NCBI RefSeq assembly: GCF_001577835.2
Contig: NC_029529.1
Span: 7,318,157 to 7,382,156, forward strand
Origin: Coturnix japonica
Lineage: Eukaryota > Chordata > Aves > Galliformes > Phasianidae
Direction: 5' to 3'
DNA: 64,000 nucleotides
Both the position numbers and the translations under genes were made by a program. Shown here one piece after another: positions 1 through 45,174 of the stretch. The notes below the pieces were generated by a model that made no database searches, was not told where the DNA came from, and saw nothing but the letters and a program-made list of their open reading frames with translations. The stretch's first letter is position 1. The number at the start of each line of letters is the position of its first letter.

Positions 1-1569
1 TCGGTTTTGTTACAAGGAATAACTGCCCGTGTTGTTCCTTCTTTTGTTTAATCCGGGTGAGAGGTTTGTACAGCTGACACTGAACGACCTCCTACTGTGT
101 TACATGATTTGTATCTCTGTATTGAAGTCAGCTCACAGGCACAGAAGGGTTGATCTGTTTCAAGTTCTTTCATGTTGAAACAAAAAGCAAAGTGTGTAAC
201 TGTAACCATTACTGTTGAAATGGAGATTAATTAAGTGAGGGTGTTTTATCTGAATATATGAGTCAGCAAAAACCAATCCATGACTCAGCTCTATGATAAC
301 TAAATGTACACTGCTGCTTTCCCAAGGCACGTCGGTGTGTGGGAATGGTGAGACCTGGCAGAAAGGGGGAAGGATATTAAAGTGTTAAATATCTTTTACT
401 TATTCCTACCATTGGGATACTGCTCTGTTGTAAAGGTGTGATACAAAGAGGATCGTGGCTCAGCAGGGTTGGCTGTCGCTGTCAGTGTCTTCACATGTTT
501 GTGCTGTGGGTGGAATAAAGCTGTTCTTCATGTGCGATGATTGGAACAGTAAGTGGATCAAAGACTGGTGTATAATGATAGAGTGCAGTTGTTACATTTT
601 CAAACAGGAATTTACTTTGGATACCAGTGTGCTGTGATGTAACCACAGCATGGAATCATTTTCTGCAGCTGTTGCACTCACAAACATGTTTAGAAGTGTC
701 TCAATTGACAACTTTGCTCTGGTATTTCAGAGGAAACCAGCCCAGCCCACACCTCGCTGCCGATATTTGTCTGTGCAGAGACACAGAAGGATGGTTTCGT
801 CCTGTCTGAGTTTATCGTTCTTTGTGGGAATTATTCATTGGTGCTCTCCTTCCCAGACCTGCTCTCACTATGGGCTGATCCTGAGGCTCCAACCAGACGC
901 TGCAGTCACAAGAAAAACTGTATAATTAATTGTTCTTCACAGAGATGTTCTGTGAGACACCGTAAGCAAACGTCTCCATAAGCACCACAAAACCAGATAC
1001 GTGCACTTGTACATCAGCACCTGACAAGGGAGGGCAGGAAGGGCTGTGGGCTGTTTGGAACAGGTCAGAAGAGAAATACGACCTTTATAAGTACTTGTGC
1101 TCTGTATCTAGAAAACAAGCATTAAAATTATATTTTAGTGAGGCAAAAATAGAGTAACTTGTTGGATTTACAAAATACTTCAAAACTAAATCTGTCTCCC
1201 AGCTGCATTTTGGTACTTGTGGTAATTTATGCAGAGTGTTATTTTTAATGCAGCTGCCATTATGTCAGAGTTATTTTAGCCGGGGGATCAGCGGATTCCA
1301 GGGGGTTTTCCAGTGAGAGCTGCCATCAATCAGCAGTTGCACTCAGTGCAGGTAGCTCTGTCCCATAGGCTTATCAGTCATTGATCAGCTGGTTACTAAG
1401 GACACGCTTATTTTCTGCAGTACCCAGCACTGAACACAGGCGGTGATGTTACTGCGGTCACACCGTGCTCATATCGGGCCTTAATTACATTCATTGATGG
1501 AGCAGTGAGGTGGCTTTGTGAGCAGCTCTCAGTACAGAAGCTGTCGGTCACAGCACATCATCATTTACA
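1..1569. other. Intergenic left flank; possible 3' end of an upstream gene
   Basis: No open frame here looks like a conserved protein. An AATAAA at 514-519 on the plus strand is followed by T/GT-rich sequence, which would fit the 3' end of a plus-strand gene that starts left of the window. In mammals the neighbour on this side of BMERB1 is MPV17L, so its 3' UTR is a guess from synteny and not from sequence. The rest is unremarkable AT-rich DNA. Confidence 0.3.
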
Positions 1570-1820
1570 TCACCTGTATAAAACCGAACGCCTGTTACCC
1601 CGTCTCTATACAATAGCGTTTATATACGCGATGGTTCGCAAAGTCCCGCAGTTATTTTTATTGCCGTGGCAATAAATGGTTCATCTCTACTCGTCCGCTG
1701 TGGCTGCGGGGCGGAGTCTCAAGTGCTTTTACGCACGCGCGGCCAGAAGCAGCGTTGCGCTGCAGGCGGTGGGGGGACACGGGCTGCATTTTCGCGATGG
1801 TTTCTCGTACCCGCTGCCCT
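1570..1820. promoter_or_regulatory. Small isolated CpG cluster, possible promoter
   Basis: Roughly 25 CpG dinucleotides fall within about 250 bp, while the flanking kilobases are strongly CpG-depleted. The stretch has a TATAAAA at 1577-1583, a GGGGCGGAG GC box near 1709 and an alternating CG-rich run near 1734-1743. This composition is typical of an unmethylated promoter in birds. I see no conserved coding exon after it on either strand, so a promoter of a non-coding transcript or a distal alternative promoter is only an inference. Confidence 0.4.
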
Positions 1821-2449
1821 GAAACTGCTGGAAATAAGACCTACATGAAAAGCAGCACTTGTGGTACTAAGAACCATCCGACAGGGGCTGGAACAGCTCC
1901 TCCTGTAACGTTTGTATCTTAAAAGGAGAGCAGTGTAGAAAGCATTTACTAAGACAAAAATACAGTGACCACAAATACAGCCATCAGTCCGCACAGATGG
2001 GTTCTATGTTTCACACCTGACTTATTTGCCCTGTCTCATCTGCTACCGCATCTCCTCCATTCCTGCTCACCTTCAGTAGCAAAAATAGCCGTGCTAAATC
2101 TCATTGGAGAGCTCTGTGGCAGCTTTAGCAGCCGCCATCATTCAGCTCCCAGGAGCACATAGACTGAGCACAGATACAGACATCAGTTGTCAAACAGACT
2201 TAGAACTTTGCCACAGCTTCACCTGGAACATGCTTCAGCCAGCCAAGAGTTGAACAAGTCACATCCAGCCCGGCCACATTCATGGAGCTCTGCCCTGCAC
2301 AGTCTGTGTCAGTTCACAGTGCAGCCCATCATATCCAGCTCTGGTTAATGATTCTGAGCAGTAGCAGTCACATACTGCAGCTTCAGTGCTGTCAGTCACC
2401 ATGTACCACACATCAGCCAAATCACAAGCATCGTTATGCAGGTATTAGC

Positions 2450-4785
2450 TATCTTGTTCTAGAAAAGCATCTTCTATGACAAAATACTCTCATATCCCAG
2501 TCTAGACCCTGTGGAGCACATTATATCTAACAGAATCAGTGGCACGCCATTCACTACAATTTGCCTTTCCCAGTGCTTCCAGTGAGCCCGACAGCAACTT
2601 GAGATCATCAATATAGCAGTACAGTTTGATGTTATTAGGATTACTCCAACCTGTTAGGTCACACACCACCAAGTCACAACAACAGCTTGGTGAATACCCT
2701 CGCAGCAGGACATAAAGGTCCACTGCCTGCCTCCTCACACAACTACAAACTGATCTTGTGATTCTTCATGAATGAGAATAGTGAAGAATGCATCAACCAA
2801 GTCTAGGACACAACAGCAGGCTGCCATCTCCCTACTCAGGGTGTCCATCGGGGAGGTAATATCAGCTAATGCTGAATGGACAGCATGACCTTATTTCTAG
2901 TGTCATCCTTCATGTGCCATCTGACTGTGCTGGCCATACAGGGGAATTAAGTGGGCTACATGCAGGTCTTACATTTCCTACTTTTTCTAGTTCCTGCACC
3001 ATTCTAGAGATCTCCCCTTGCCACCAGCCCTCCCTTCAGGGTCTATACTATTTAGTATTATTAATCCAGCACAAATCTGGCAAGCAAATAGGCTCACGTT
3101 TCATATGGCCTCTTCATATTGCTTGCACTGCCTGAATACCAATACATCTCTCTGAACTCTCCTACAGGCATCTGGAGAGTCAGATCTAATAGCATATCTA
3201 CACACAGTACAAACCAGGACTGGGGCAATAGACACCTTACACTCCCAGGGTGAGAAACACCCAACCCCCAAGCTCAGCCATGTCCCAGTTACAGGCACTG
3301 CCTGTCCCTAGATCCACCAGTATTCACCCCAGAAATTGGTTGAAACACTGTAAATAATTGACATTCTTGCACTCATGTCGACTACTGCCATAACCTGCTG
3401 TATACTTCTGGGGGACAAAAAAATTAGTCAGAGCTGACATCCCTTTTCACAGGAGTAACTGAGCAATTGCCAGTTCTCTTTCCTCAGGTGGCCCAGCTCA
3501 CTCGAGGAGGCTTTTTACTTCCATTTGGAACTAGGAAATCTTCTGGGTTCTGGATTCTTGTTGCTATTTTTCCAATAAGTCTCAGCCCTGCTTTTTGGAG
3601 GATATTTTAAAACTCCTGATTGCCCTCCCACTGCTTCCATAGCTGGAGGAGCACACAGCTGAGGATCTATCTCTGCAGATTGAACCCCAGCCCAGATCAA
3701 ACATCTGTTACTGGGGTACCCATATGGGTCCTGATTGAGGAGTCCGTAGGGTGGGTCTCTGGGTTTCAGTTTTAGGGAAGACCTCGGCCCCACCCAACAT
3801 TTCAGGTGCCAACCCTGCTGGTCTACACTGAATTTTCTATGTCTCTTGTTATTATCAGTTTTATTTCTAGAGGATCTGAGGTTCCCAGGATCCTCTAGTT
3901 GGATCTTAGACTGATTGAATCTAAACAAAAAGAAAGCCAACCAGAACTCCTTTCCCCCTTCTCATGATGCAGCTCTTAACTTCAGAAGGGAAGCTGCATT
4001 TGAAGGTGAAGCAGTTTGCCCCATTAAAGATGTAATTTTATTTTCTAGTTGCCTCATACAGGCTTTTAAAGAGCTCATTTTCATCTTTCAGTTCCTCCTC
4101 AGAGGAACAATGCATGTTAATATTAGTAACAGCAGCCATGCTATGGCAGATGCTGCTACTACTCTTACCTCACTTTCCTTAGCCACCAAAAAAAGTTTGT
4201 CATAGTTTATTCAAGAAGTCAGACATATCTGAAGGAGCTCTAATAGCGAGACCACTGTCATCAATAATCTATGTGGCACTTAACCATGGAGAACCCAGGA
4301 ATCCCACTGTTCCCCCTGGGAGTTCCTCTTTTGATGCAGCCCCAGCAACCACCCAACACACCTTCAATTTTTTTTTCTTTTTCTTTTTTTCTCCCAGATA
4401 ACCAATCCTAAATAAGTATCTGACTGGCTCACCAAGCATAACACCATAAAATAATAAAAAACACAGCAGTAACAATGGAATGGCAAAGTCATTGGTTGCA
4501 GCAAACAAGAGCATGCCCCAGAACAGCAGCTACAGACACAGAAACAAAGGAAAGCAGCTGCTTACCTTTAGAAGGCCTCAGGTAAGCAGAAAACTCCAGT
4601 GAGATACCTTCACCTCCACTGCCAACCCTTATATGAGGGCTGGGAAGGGGTGGATCCTGGCCCCACTCCTCCCAGTCACTCAGATACATTGCATACACCT
4701 GAGCTCCCCTGGCCTGGCCCTGCCTTCCCACCAGGTGCTCAATCACTGCTTCAGGCCGTGACTCAACACTTCCACTCCAACTACA
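2450..4785 (-). mobile_element. Endogenous retrovirus fossil, ERV-L-like, broken
   Basis: On the minus strand, a long-terminal-repeat-like segment (about 4500-4785) with a TATA box (4628-4634) is followed by a gag/early-pol-like open stretch (about 3515-3940). Next comes a reverse-transcriptase segment (about 2502-2738) with a YIDDL active-site box, where retroviruses carry Y-x-D-D. That is the order LTR, gag, pol. The sequence style suggests class III (ERV-L), which is common in birds. No matching 3' LTR was seen and both limits are approximate. The copy is broken, with many breaks, and looks old. It is a fossil with no predicted product. Confidence 0.5.
4500..4785 (-). repeat. LTR-like segment of the ERV fossil
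   Basis: Read on the minus strand, the segment starts near 4785 with a TG dinucleotide and contains a CATATAAGG TATA box. It is followed by a GT-rich U5-like part and then by the internal region of the fossil. Only this 5' copy was found. The inner boundary is uncertain because no second LTR is available for comparison. Confidence 0.4.
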
Positions 4786-4799
4786 AATTTGACTATGGA

Positions 4800-7755
4800 G
4801 AGATAATAAGAAGTTAAATATAGAGTTGATTTTTTTGTGTGCATGTTTGATAAAGCAGAATGACACACACACACAGGTTCTAAATTCATAATATTCCACA
4901 GTAATTAAAACATCACAAACTTGGAATGAGGTGACATTTAATACATGTCTAGATAGAAATACCTACAAAACGTGTAAATATTTGGCTCACAGTTTTGCCT
5001 CAGACCCATGAAATTAATTTGAGGGACACTATTTGCCTTTTAACAAGCTCACTAGAATGCCTTGCTTGCCTGCAATACACACCTCTATTCAGCTTCAGAT
5101 GCACTTTTCTGTCTTGTCAGAGATGCAGGACAGCTGTGTGCAATGACCAAGATCCCAGTTACTTCACTGCAGCTGTGGTGATTTATTTATGAAGTTACTC
5201 CAGCCTAAAATTATTTCTTAAGGAGTGTTTCATGTATTGGAAGTCTGTAATTCTAAATAAATAAGTACACAAAGGACACTGACTAACCATGAGCCTAGGA
5301 TTCATAGAAAAGGGAACAACATAATAAGAACTTGCACTGGCTTTAAGTCCAGGCCCTTGTTCTGGAAAGGCTGCGCTGCAGCAGATGCTCTTTCAAGTGC
5401 AGGATGGCAGGGTCATGGCTTCCAAGAACTCTTTCATCTTAGTACAAAATTGAAGATGGAAATTATAGCAAGAAGGTATTTCTGTGTCAAGGACACTCCT
5501 GTAAACTTCAGCTATCTATTTTATTTCCCTCTATTTTCAGTTAGGGTTGTATTTAATTGTATTTAATTTAATTTAATTTAATCCTCAGTTGTTGGTAAGA
5601 GCTGGGCTGAGTGCAGCTTTGTCACCCTAAGTCACCCTGCCTGTGTGCCCCACGTAGCAGTGATTTTGGCTGCAGCAGCCTCAGACAGCTCTTGTGCTGG
5701 GTTATGACACTCATCTGTACCCATGCCACAGGCCACAGCTGTGTTCATGAAAGAGTTCTGTTTTGGCTCAATTTCAAATAGGTAATATTCACTGCAGGGC
5801 CCACAGCTTTTCACCAGGGCATTTTCATGCCATGCATATGCCTGACAAGTGGTATCTGGAGGTGATGCAGGGGCTGCAACATAGCAATGTGAATGTGTGT
5901 AGGTGACAGCCTGGAGCTCCTACACGTTGCTGACACAGGCTGTGGGACGAAGGGTCAGAGGCTGCACTGTGTACCAGGACTAACTGGGGAACTGCCAAGG
6001 ACTTGGAACTAAGAGAATCCAAGAGCTGAGGGATGAAGATTGAAGAGGAGGTATTTTCACAGGGAAGCAAGATAAACTATGACACCAAATACCATGGAAT
6101 TTTGGTAACTCCTCCAACACAGAGAAGTTCTTAAACAAGTCTCAGTATAGCACAGATTCACAGAAGTCCCACACTTCTGTCCTAGTAATCACGGATCTGG
6201 GTATTTATGCCTACAAAATGAAATCACTGTGCATAATCCACTTAATTTCAGTTTGTTTCATCAGCTGAGTTGCAGGTTTTTATTGCAATGAGAAAGAAAT
6301 GAAAACCCTGGGCAGAATTTTAACATTTAAAGTTACTTTTGTGTTAGAATGACGGTCCTGTCTGACAAAGAACATTGATGCTGACTTCCTCCTTTACTTG
6401 CACACCCCAGATTCTCATAGCAGCTCTTGAGTACCCTCTGGAGAATTAGATGTGCCCATAAAGGCAAGAGAGATCTGAGAACTTCAGACTGAGTAATCTC
6501 AGGTGCCTGAAAAGCTCCATGAAAGCAAAGAAAGAGTTTTTTTCCCCACTGGATTTACAAGTCATGCTGCCATTAAGAATTCTGCCCAAGTAAAGTGTGC
6601 CGATTATTTATAGTGTTGTGTCTGCGTGGGGCATCGGTGATGCATAGTGGAGGCCAGACAAGCAGTAGACAGGAGAATGGGTTTGCCAACTGCTGCTGAC
6701 CAGCCACAGCTCCCAGTGGCAGGACTTAAAATTGAGAAATGGGAAGGAGACAGAAGCAGTCAGGGGAAATGACCGCCAGAGCAAAGAGTACCTCAGTTTT
6801 TCTACCAGGCATTACCTACTGAGCAATGAGAAGAGATCTGAAATTTATGTTTTCTTCCTTAGAAGCGATTTCAGCAGAAGAACACCATCTTTTGCAACTG
6901 GAGAAATGCATGAGTACTGCTGGGCACACTGCAAGCTCCATCAGTAGGGGAGAACTTGAATTCCATTTGCAAATGCAGCAGTGAAAATGCTCCAAGGTTG
7001 TGACAGTGAAAATACTAATTATAGAACATTAGCAAAATAATTGGTTGTACTTAGGCTCTGGTCTTGCAAAAACCTCTGTGCAAATGGACTCAGTGGGACT
7101 GCTTCCACATAGCTGCTCACACATGTAGGTCTGGGCCTTCTCTGGATTCTGTGACTATGGGCAGATGAAAACGTTCCAGTTACCATAAATCACTTTATAC
7201 ATTCTTTGTTTTATGTAAGGAAACTCTGTGCATCCCATTTGCTAATCAGTGGTTTTCACCCATAATAACAAATGCAGAGCTTCAAATATCCAATTATCTC
7301 TAGGATCATTCCTCCATCTCCTAAACAAAGCACTTGGATTATAATGATCTAAAACACTGAAGGAATGGATTGAAGCTAATTAGGCCTCAGATCCACCCAA
7401 ACTTGGCCCTTCTCTCTGTTCAGCCTTTTTTCCTTTGTCCAATTCTCACCCAGATCCCAGATGGGCTCTTCCTCCCACACTTGTATTCCTCACTTCTACA
7501 AGTGACTCAGTCCAGCCCACCCCAGCAAGCAGCTGTACTGTCACCCAAAATCAGCTGTGCAGCATGCTGCCACCAGCTTTCCTGCTTGACTCACAGCTTT
7601 GTTTGGGCTCTGTCTCTAAAGGCCAAAGCCAGTGAGCACGAAGCGTTGTGCAGTCCATGGGAGCTCCTCCACCATGTCTGGTGCTCATATCACTGCAAAT
7701 CCCTGAGGATCACAGTGAGAAAATGAGGAGAAATCACAGCACTCAGAGGACCTTC
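4800..7755. other. Intergenic DNA, no gene seen
   Basis: AT-rich intergenic sequence with a short (AC)n run near 4864-4876 and a TTTAA-type pentamer run at about 5549-5582. Open frames are short, and none resembles a known protein or carries a plausible splice structure. Confidence 0.5.
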
Positions 7756-7758
7756 CAA

Positions 7759-7932
7759 AATCATGGAATCATAGAATCATAGACTTAGGTTGGAAGAGAT
7801 CTTAAAAAACATCCAGTTCCAACCTCCTGTTGTAGGCAGACCTGCCCCCACACCAGCTCAGGCTGCCCAGCGCCCCATCCAACCTGCCTTTGAACACCTC
7901 CAGGGATGGGGCACCCACAAGCTCCTCTGGGT
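7759..7932 (-). mobile_element. CR1 LINE 3'-end fragment
   Basis: Read on the minus strand this is the last ~170 bp of an avian CR1. It has the GAGGTGTTCAAAGGCAGG block, the GGTTGGAAC block, then the terminal ATTCTATG-type repeats ending at 7759. The 5' side is truncated. It abuts a second CR1 piece in the opposite orientation at about 7940. Confidence 0.85.
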
Positions 7933-7939
7933 GGACTGA

Positions 7940-8272
7940 AGGCCAGACATGAGCAAGCGGTGTGCTCTTGCTGCCCAGGAGACAATCAGTATTGTGGGCT
8001 GCGTCAGCAGGGGGGTGGCCAGGAGAGCAAGGGAGGTGGTTGTCCTCCTCTAATCTGCCCTTGTGTGGCCCCACCTGCAGTACTACATCCAGGTCTGGGG
8101 CTCCCAACTCAGGAAAGATGTAGAGTTTTGTAGTTGGACCAGAGGAGGGCCACAAAGGTGATGGAAGGGCTGGAGTACCTCTTTTACAAAGAAAGGCTGG
8201 AAGAGTTGGACTAGTTAAGCTTAGAGAAGGCTCCAGGGAGGCCTCCTTGCAGCCTTCTGGTAGTCCAACTGA
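7940..8272 (+). mobile_element. CR1 LINE internal fragment, inverted relative to 7759-7932
   Basis: Plus-strand CR1 sequence from a more 5' part of the element. It runs from the GTGTGCTCTTGCTGCCCAGG block, through CCAGGTCTGGGGCTCCCAAC and CCAGAGGAGGGCCACAAAG, to GCAGCCTTCTGG. The CR1 interval between this piece and the 3' end is missing. Its head-to-head arrangement with the preceding fragment fits a 5' inversion made at insertion (twin priming), or two separate insertions. Confidence 0.8.
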
Positions 8273-8939
8273 ATTAGGTAACAATTTCAGTTCTTGAGAA
8301 AAAAAAAAAATTAAAAAAAATTTTAAAATTTCAGTGTTACTGTTCTAGAACTGATGTGGAGGTTTTCTCTCCTCCAACATGTAAAGAACTCCCAAACAAT
8401 ACTGTTTATGAGTATAGCAGCAATGTGCGTCAGTCCAATTAGTAACAGCATCACTAAATGTCACTGTAGCACTTTTGTAGCGCTGAGAGTTGAAGGGGAA
8501 GGCAAAGGTTCCAGGTAAAGTCATGCGATGCAAGCTTTCTTTCACACACCCCATGAGCATTCAGCATTATCCACCCCTCACTGCTCATAGCTTGGGCAAG
8601 TTCTGCTGTGGGGCACTGGGCAACCTCCCCAACTTCATCATCTGCATCAGAATGATACCGTGCACAATGGAGTGCGATGGGATTTCACTAGGAAAGGTAA
8701 TGCAAACTGTAAAATGCTGTTCAAGGGGCTTTATCCACAAAACCTCCCCACAATAGAAGGAAATAATTATTATTATCACCCTACTTGCGCTTCTAGCATA
8801 GTCATTTCCTTCCCTTCTGATCCCTGAAATTTGTATAAATGGCAAAGTTGCATGTTTATGGAAAACACATGTGAGGAATCCAGAATCACATCACTTGTTT
8901 GGGCGCTGTCCTGCTTCAGGTACCAGGATGCTGCAATGA
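8273..8939. other. Intergenic DNA upstream of the BMERB1 CpG island
   Basis: The stretch holds an A/T homopolymer patch (about 8300-8332) and then ordinary sequence of rising GC content. No coding exon is recognised. Confidence 0.5.
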
Positions 8940-9055
8940 GCGTTAGGCCGTTCGGTGCGGGACCGTCATGAAAGCCAACAGATGCGTGCACAGCCACCTG
9001 AGATGTGCTCGGCTGCAAAACCAGCCGTGGCCGTGGAGCTGCCCCGTACTGCTGA

Positions 9056-41793
<32,738 letters not shown>

Positions 41794-42752
41794 CTCTGGG
41801 CTCTCTACCGTGTTTGTTGTCTTTTCAGATGTTTTCATTGAAGGAAGCTGTAGGGTAGAGGCATTTAACAGCATCCCACTAAATGAATGAAGATCAACTG
41901 TGGTACAGCTGTAATACATGGAATGTACAATGGCAGGTTCTTCACTGTTGCATGGATCACTCAACACGCATGCCTAAAAAGCAAGAAATCCATATAGTGG
42001 CTGTCCAGTGACCAGAAGAGATCTGTAATAGTGTTAACAAAGTATTCCAGTGATAAAAGTGAAAGAAGTTTCATCAAGTAATGTGTTAAAAAAAAAGTTT
42101 TAATAGGTCACTTCATAAGAATTTATTGTCTACCTTTCCCCTCTCACAAACATATGCTGGAATATTCTATTTTGACTGCTTTTTAAAATGAGAGCCACAA
42201 ATAGCAATGCAGTATGTAGGGCAACCCATAGATTAAATGAAGCAATTTTAGGGTAACTGATGTTACATGCAAAATAACTTTTGAGCTAATGTGGTGCTTA
42301 ACTACTTTGCTGTGGAGTTTCACTCAAGACTAAATCAGGAACGAGGATGCTGCAAGTAGATATAGGTCTTGTACCTTGCTGGGAGAAGAGCTGAATGCAC
42401 CAACATGGAAACAACATTTAACTAATAGCCAACATTTAACTAAAACCAACTATTAATTGCATAATTAACAACTACGAGAAATAGAAGCTATCAGACATAG
42501 GGAGACATTGGCCACCCAATACAAACTGGCCACAAGACAAATGTAAAAACACAGAAGCAGATACTTGTGGTATGAAGGTGATCACATTCTACTCAAAATA
42601 GGTTTAAAATTAAGGGCAATACAGAAAGATTTGTGTGTTTCTCCATTTATTGCATTTCTGGTCTCTATGCAGATTAAACCTTGTAGAATCCAATATTAGC
42701 TGTCAGTAGCTGGTACATGTGTGACTATTCCATATACATATATTGTGATAGG

Positions 42753-42760
42753 TGTAAATA
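42753..42760 (+). promoter_or_regulatory. Pumilio response element in the BMERB1 3' UTR
   Basis: TGTAAATA matches the PUF-family consensus UGUANAUA exactly. One octamer can arise by chance in 2.9 kb of AT-rich sequence, so its function is unproven. Confidence 0.4.
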
Positions 42761-44015
42761 GTAAAATAAATGTACATGATATGATGTGAAAACAATCTCA
42801 GGCTTAGAAGTAACAAACTGATAGCAAAAAGTCCTTCAAATAAGAAAGTTTTGAAGAGTAACTTCAATTTTGCAAAACCAGCCAAGTTAAACGTGCACTC
42901 GTATACAAAAGAACCACAGTTACACATAAAAGGGAAATTTAATAAACCAACAGCAGAGCTACCCAAAAAGAATAGATATACTTTTAGAGAAAGTATCTTA
43001 CCAAGGTTTGAGGAGAAACACCATCAAAAGTAGATTGAGCTGTTCTTGCATGAACTAAAAACAACTCTCTAGAACTGGACTGGTTTGATGAAGAACATCT
43101 GCATTTCCAGAATCACTGCAGACTCACTTGTGACACAGGACTGGTGGCGATGAGATTCTTAAGACATAAGAGCTGTGGAAGAAATAACACCAAAAGGTTT
43201 CCAACTAAGACATGAAGACATTAAATACTTGGAACAAAGATGTGAAAATAAAACATATCCAAGGCTGAATAGTGAAATGCAGTTGGACAACCCTTGTTGA
43301 CATACAACATATAAGGCTCTGTAGCTGTTAACAGCTACTCTGTCTGGTATGAGATGGAGGCTGTAAAGAATCTATGTACTTATGGGAGTTCTGGGAGGGA
43401 CCAATTTGCCTATATGGGAAAATACACACGGGAGGGCAAAGAATGACCACTGACTTCTGGACAGTTCAGCAGAATTTGCTGGTACCCTCCCTGTTAAGAT
43501 GTTCATACCTCCTGATGTCTTAAGGTGTAGATGTGTTACATCATAAGCCAAGTTGAAGGGAAGTTAAGAAAAAGAAAGAACAATTTGTAGTGAAGCCTTA
43601 GAAGGGTCTGCTGTTACAACCAATATTGTAAAATGCCAGAAAGTAAAAGGGATTACAAAGAGGTGTCAGAAGACAAAGAGACAATTTAGAGACACTAGAC
43701 CTTAAACTGGGCTGTGCTGGTGACCAGGGTAGCGGTGCCATGCAGCTGCCTACCACCACTCCCTCAGAAAGAAAAAGCAATCAGCAGAACATAGGTATGT
43801 GTTTAAAACTTCACTGGTGTAAAACGAAGCTACACACCACTGGGATTCAGCAGGCATAACTACAAAGCTCTCCCTCTAAAATGATGGAAAAGCCCAACAA
43901 ATGTGAACACAATATGCCCTGAGGGACTTGATCAACAGCAGTAAACTTTATTTCCAGCAGCATTACCTTGGCTAAAAGGTTTTCTTGATGTGGCTCCTTT
44001 GTGATGCTGCTTCAC

Positions 44016-44021
44016 AATAAA
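44016..44021 (+). terminator. Alternative polyA signal of BMERB1
   Basis: AATAAA followed directly by GTTCTGTGTTTTC, a good GU/U-rich downstream element. This is a plausible proximal cleavage site. Confidence 0.5.
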
Positions 44022-44664
44022 GTTCTGTGTTTTCTTTTTTGATAAAGACTGAGTGGTTCACAGCTGGGGTCAGCAGCAATGGCACACAGGGCTGTCCATG
44101 CAGAACACAGCAGAGCCCTGATGGTTTGCTTCAAACGGCTCTAATTGAACAATTTAAACTTGGGAAGCGTGTAGAAATCTTGGTCCTTGTGTTAAGCAAT
44201 GAGACAAAAACTCAGTACTCACCATCAGGCATCATAACTTCCATGATCCAACAAATACAGAACAGTGTGCACACCCCCCAGTTCAAAACCAGCAGAAAAC
44301 TTGAGACAAGTAGGTTTAGGTGGCCACACGGAGCACCTGCCATCATTTCAGAGCCAGTTCAATGCCTGTTACTGTTACTGCAGGAAATGTGTTTGACCAA
44401 AGTACCCAAAACCTTTTCTTGAAGTTCCAACTGATCATGCAGCCTAAAAGGCAACAAGGCATCGCAGAGAAGGCAGTTGGAGCTGGATTTGACGACTTCT
44501 CTGTAAGGTGTTAAACAGGGCTACGCTCTGTGAAGGATCTCAGTTTAGAATAAAAAAAAGTGATGAAGTGCTATTTATACTGATCATTCGTTCTACCAGC
44601 AAATGGTTCTCTTGTCCCCCGTCCCCCAGGCCTGCTGACTTCAGCAAAGGTAAATGTATTTCCA

Positions 44665-44670
44665 AATAAA
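44665..44670 (+). terminator. PolyA signal of BMERB1 (likely main distal site)
   Basis: AATAAA followed about 25 bases later by GAGCATGTGTTGTCTTGTTC, a classical GU-rich element. It lies about 520 bp from the opposing MARF1 polyA signal. Confidence 0.6.
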
Positions 44671-45174
44671 CTAAGCTGCTGTATTATACTGAGCATGTGT
44701 TGTCTTGTTCTTAATATCAAAGGAAGCAGTTACGGATTAGAATGGGATGCATTCACTACACTGCTGTATTTTTCAAAACAAGGGTTACTATTCTGCAAGA
44801 AAAAGGACTTTCTGAGCTAGTATTGCAACTTAAATAGATCTCACTGAAAAGAAGTTCCTCCATCAGGCCCTGCAGGAAAGCAAACAGCTTCCCAGCATCG
44901 TGACTGTCACACAGCTCTGAAACCTCACAGCAGTTCCAGAATGAACTCATGGAGCTCCAAGCCCTGCAATAGGAAAATAATGGTCCAAATAGAACTGAGT
45001 GTCACTTCAAGACCCAAATCAGCTCAACAGAAAGTTTTAAGCATAAACCTACAGTCCAACTCAGGGATGTTGGCTCAAAACCAGCAATACATGGGGAGAG
45101 AGGATGGAACATCCAGATTTTGTCTGCCTGTCCCCCCCCCACGCCCCAATTCCATCAGAAAAGGACAAGAGTTC

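Larger units (their letters stand above)
41794..44690 (+). other. BMERB1: BMERB1 3' UTR
   Basis: About 2.9 kb from the stop to the best polyA signal. Alternative AATAAA signals at 42765-42770, 43247-43252 and 44016-44021 would give shorter UTRs. A UGUAAAUA Pumilio element occurs at 42753-42760. Open frames such as 44027-44422 show no resemblance to proteins and are taken as chance. Confidence 0.7.

Noticed and set aside
1666-1994. Short overlapping open frames on both strands in the small CpG cluster
   Set aside because: Base composition explains the lack of stops. Neither translation looks like a protein, and no splice partner was found.
4489-4899. 136-codon minus-strand open frame
   Set aside because: It overlaps the LTR-like segment of the ERV fossil and is not a host gene.
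44027-44422. 131-codon plus-strand open frame in the BMERB1 3' UTR
   Set aside because: It lies wholly within the UTR, has no recognisable domain and is overlapped by a good polyA signal at its start.
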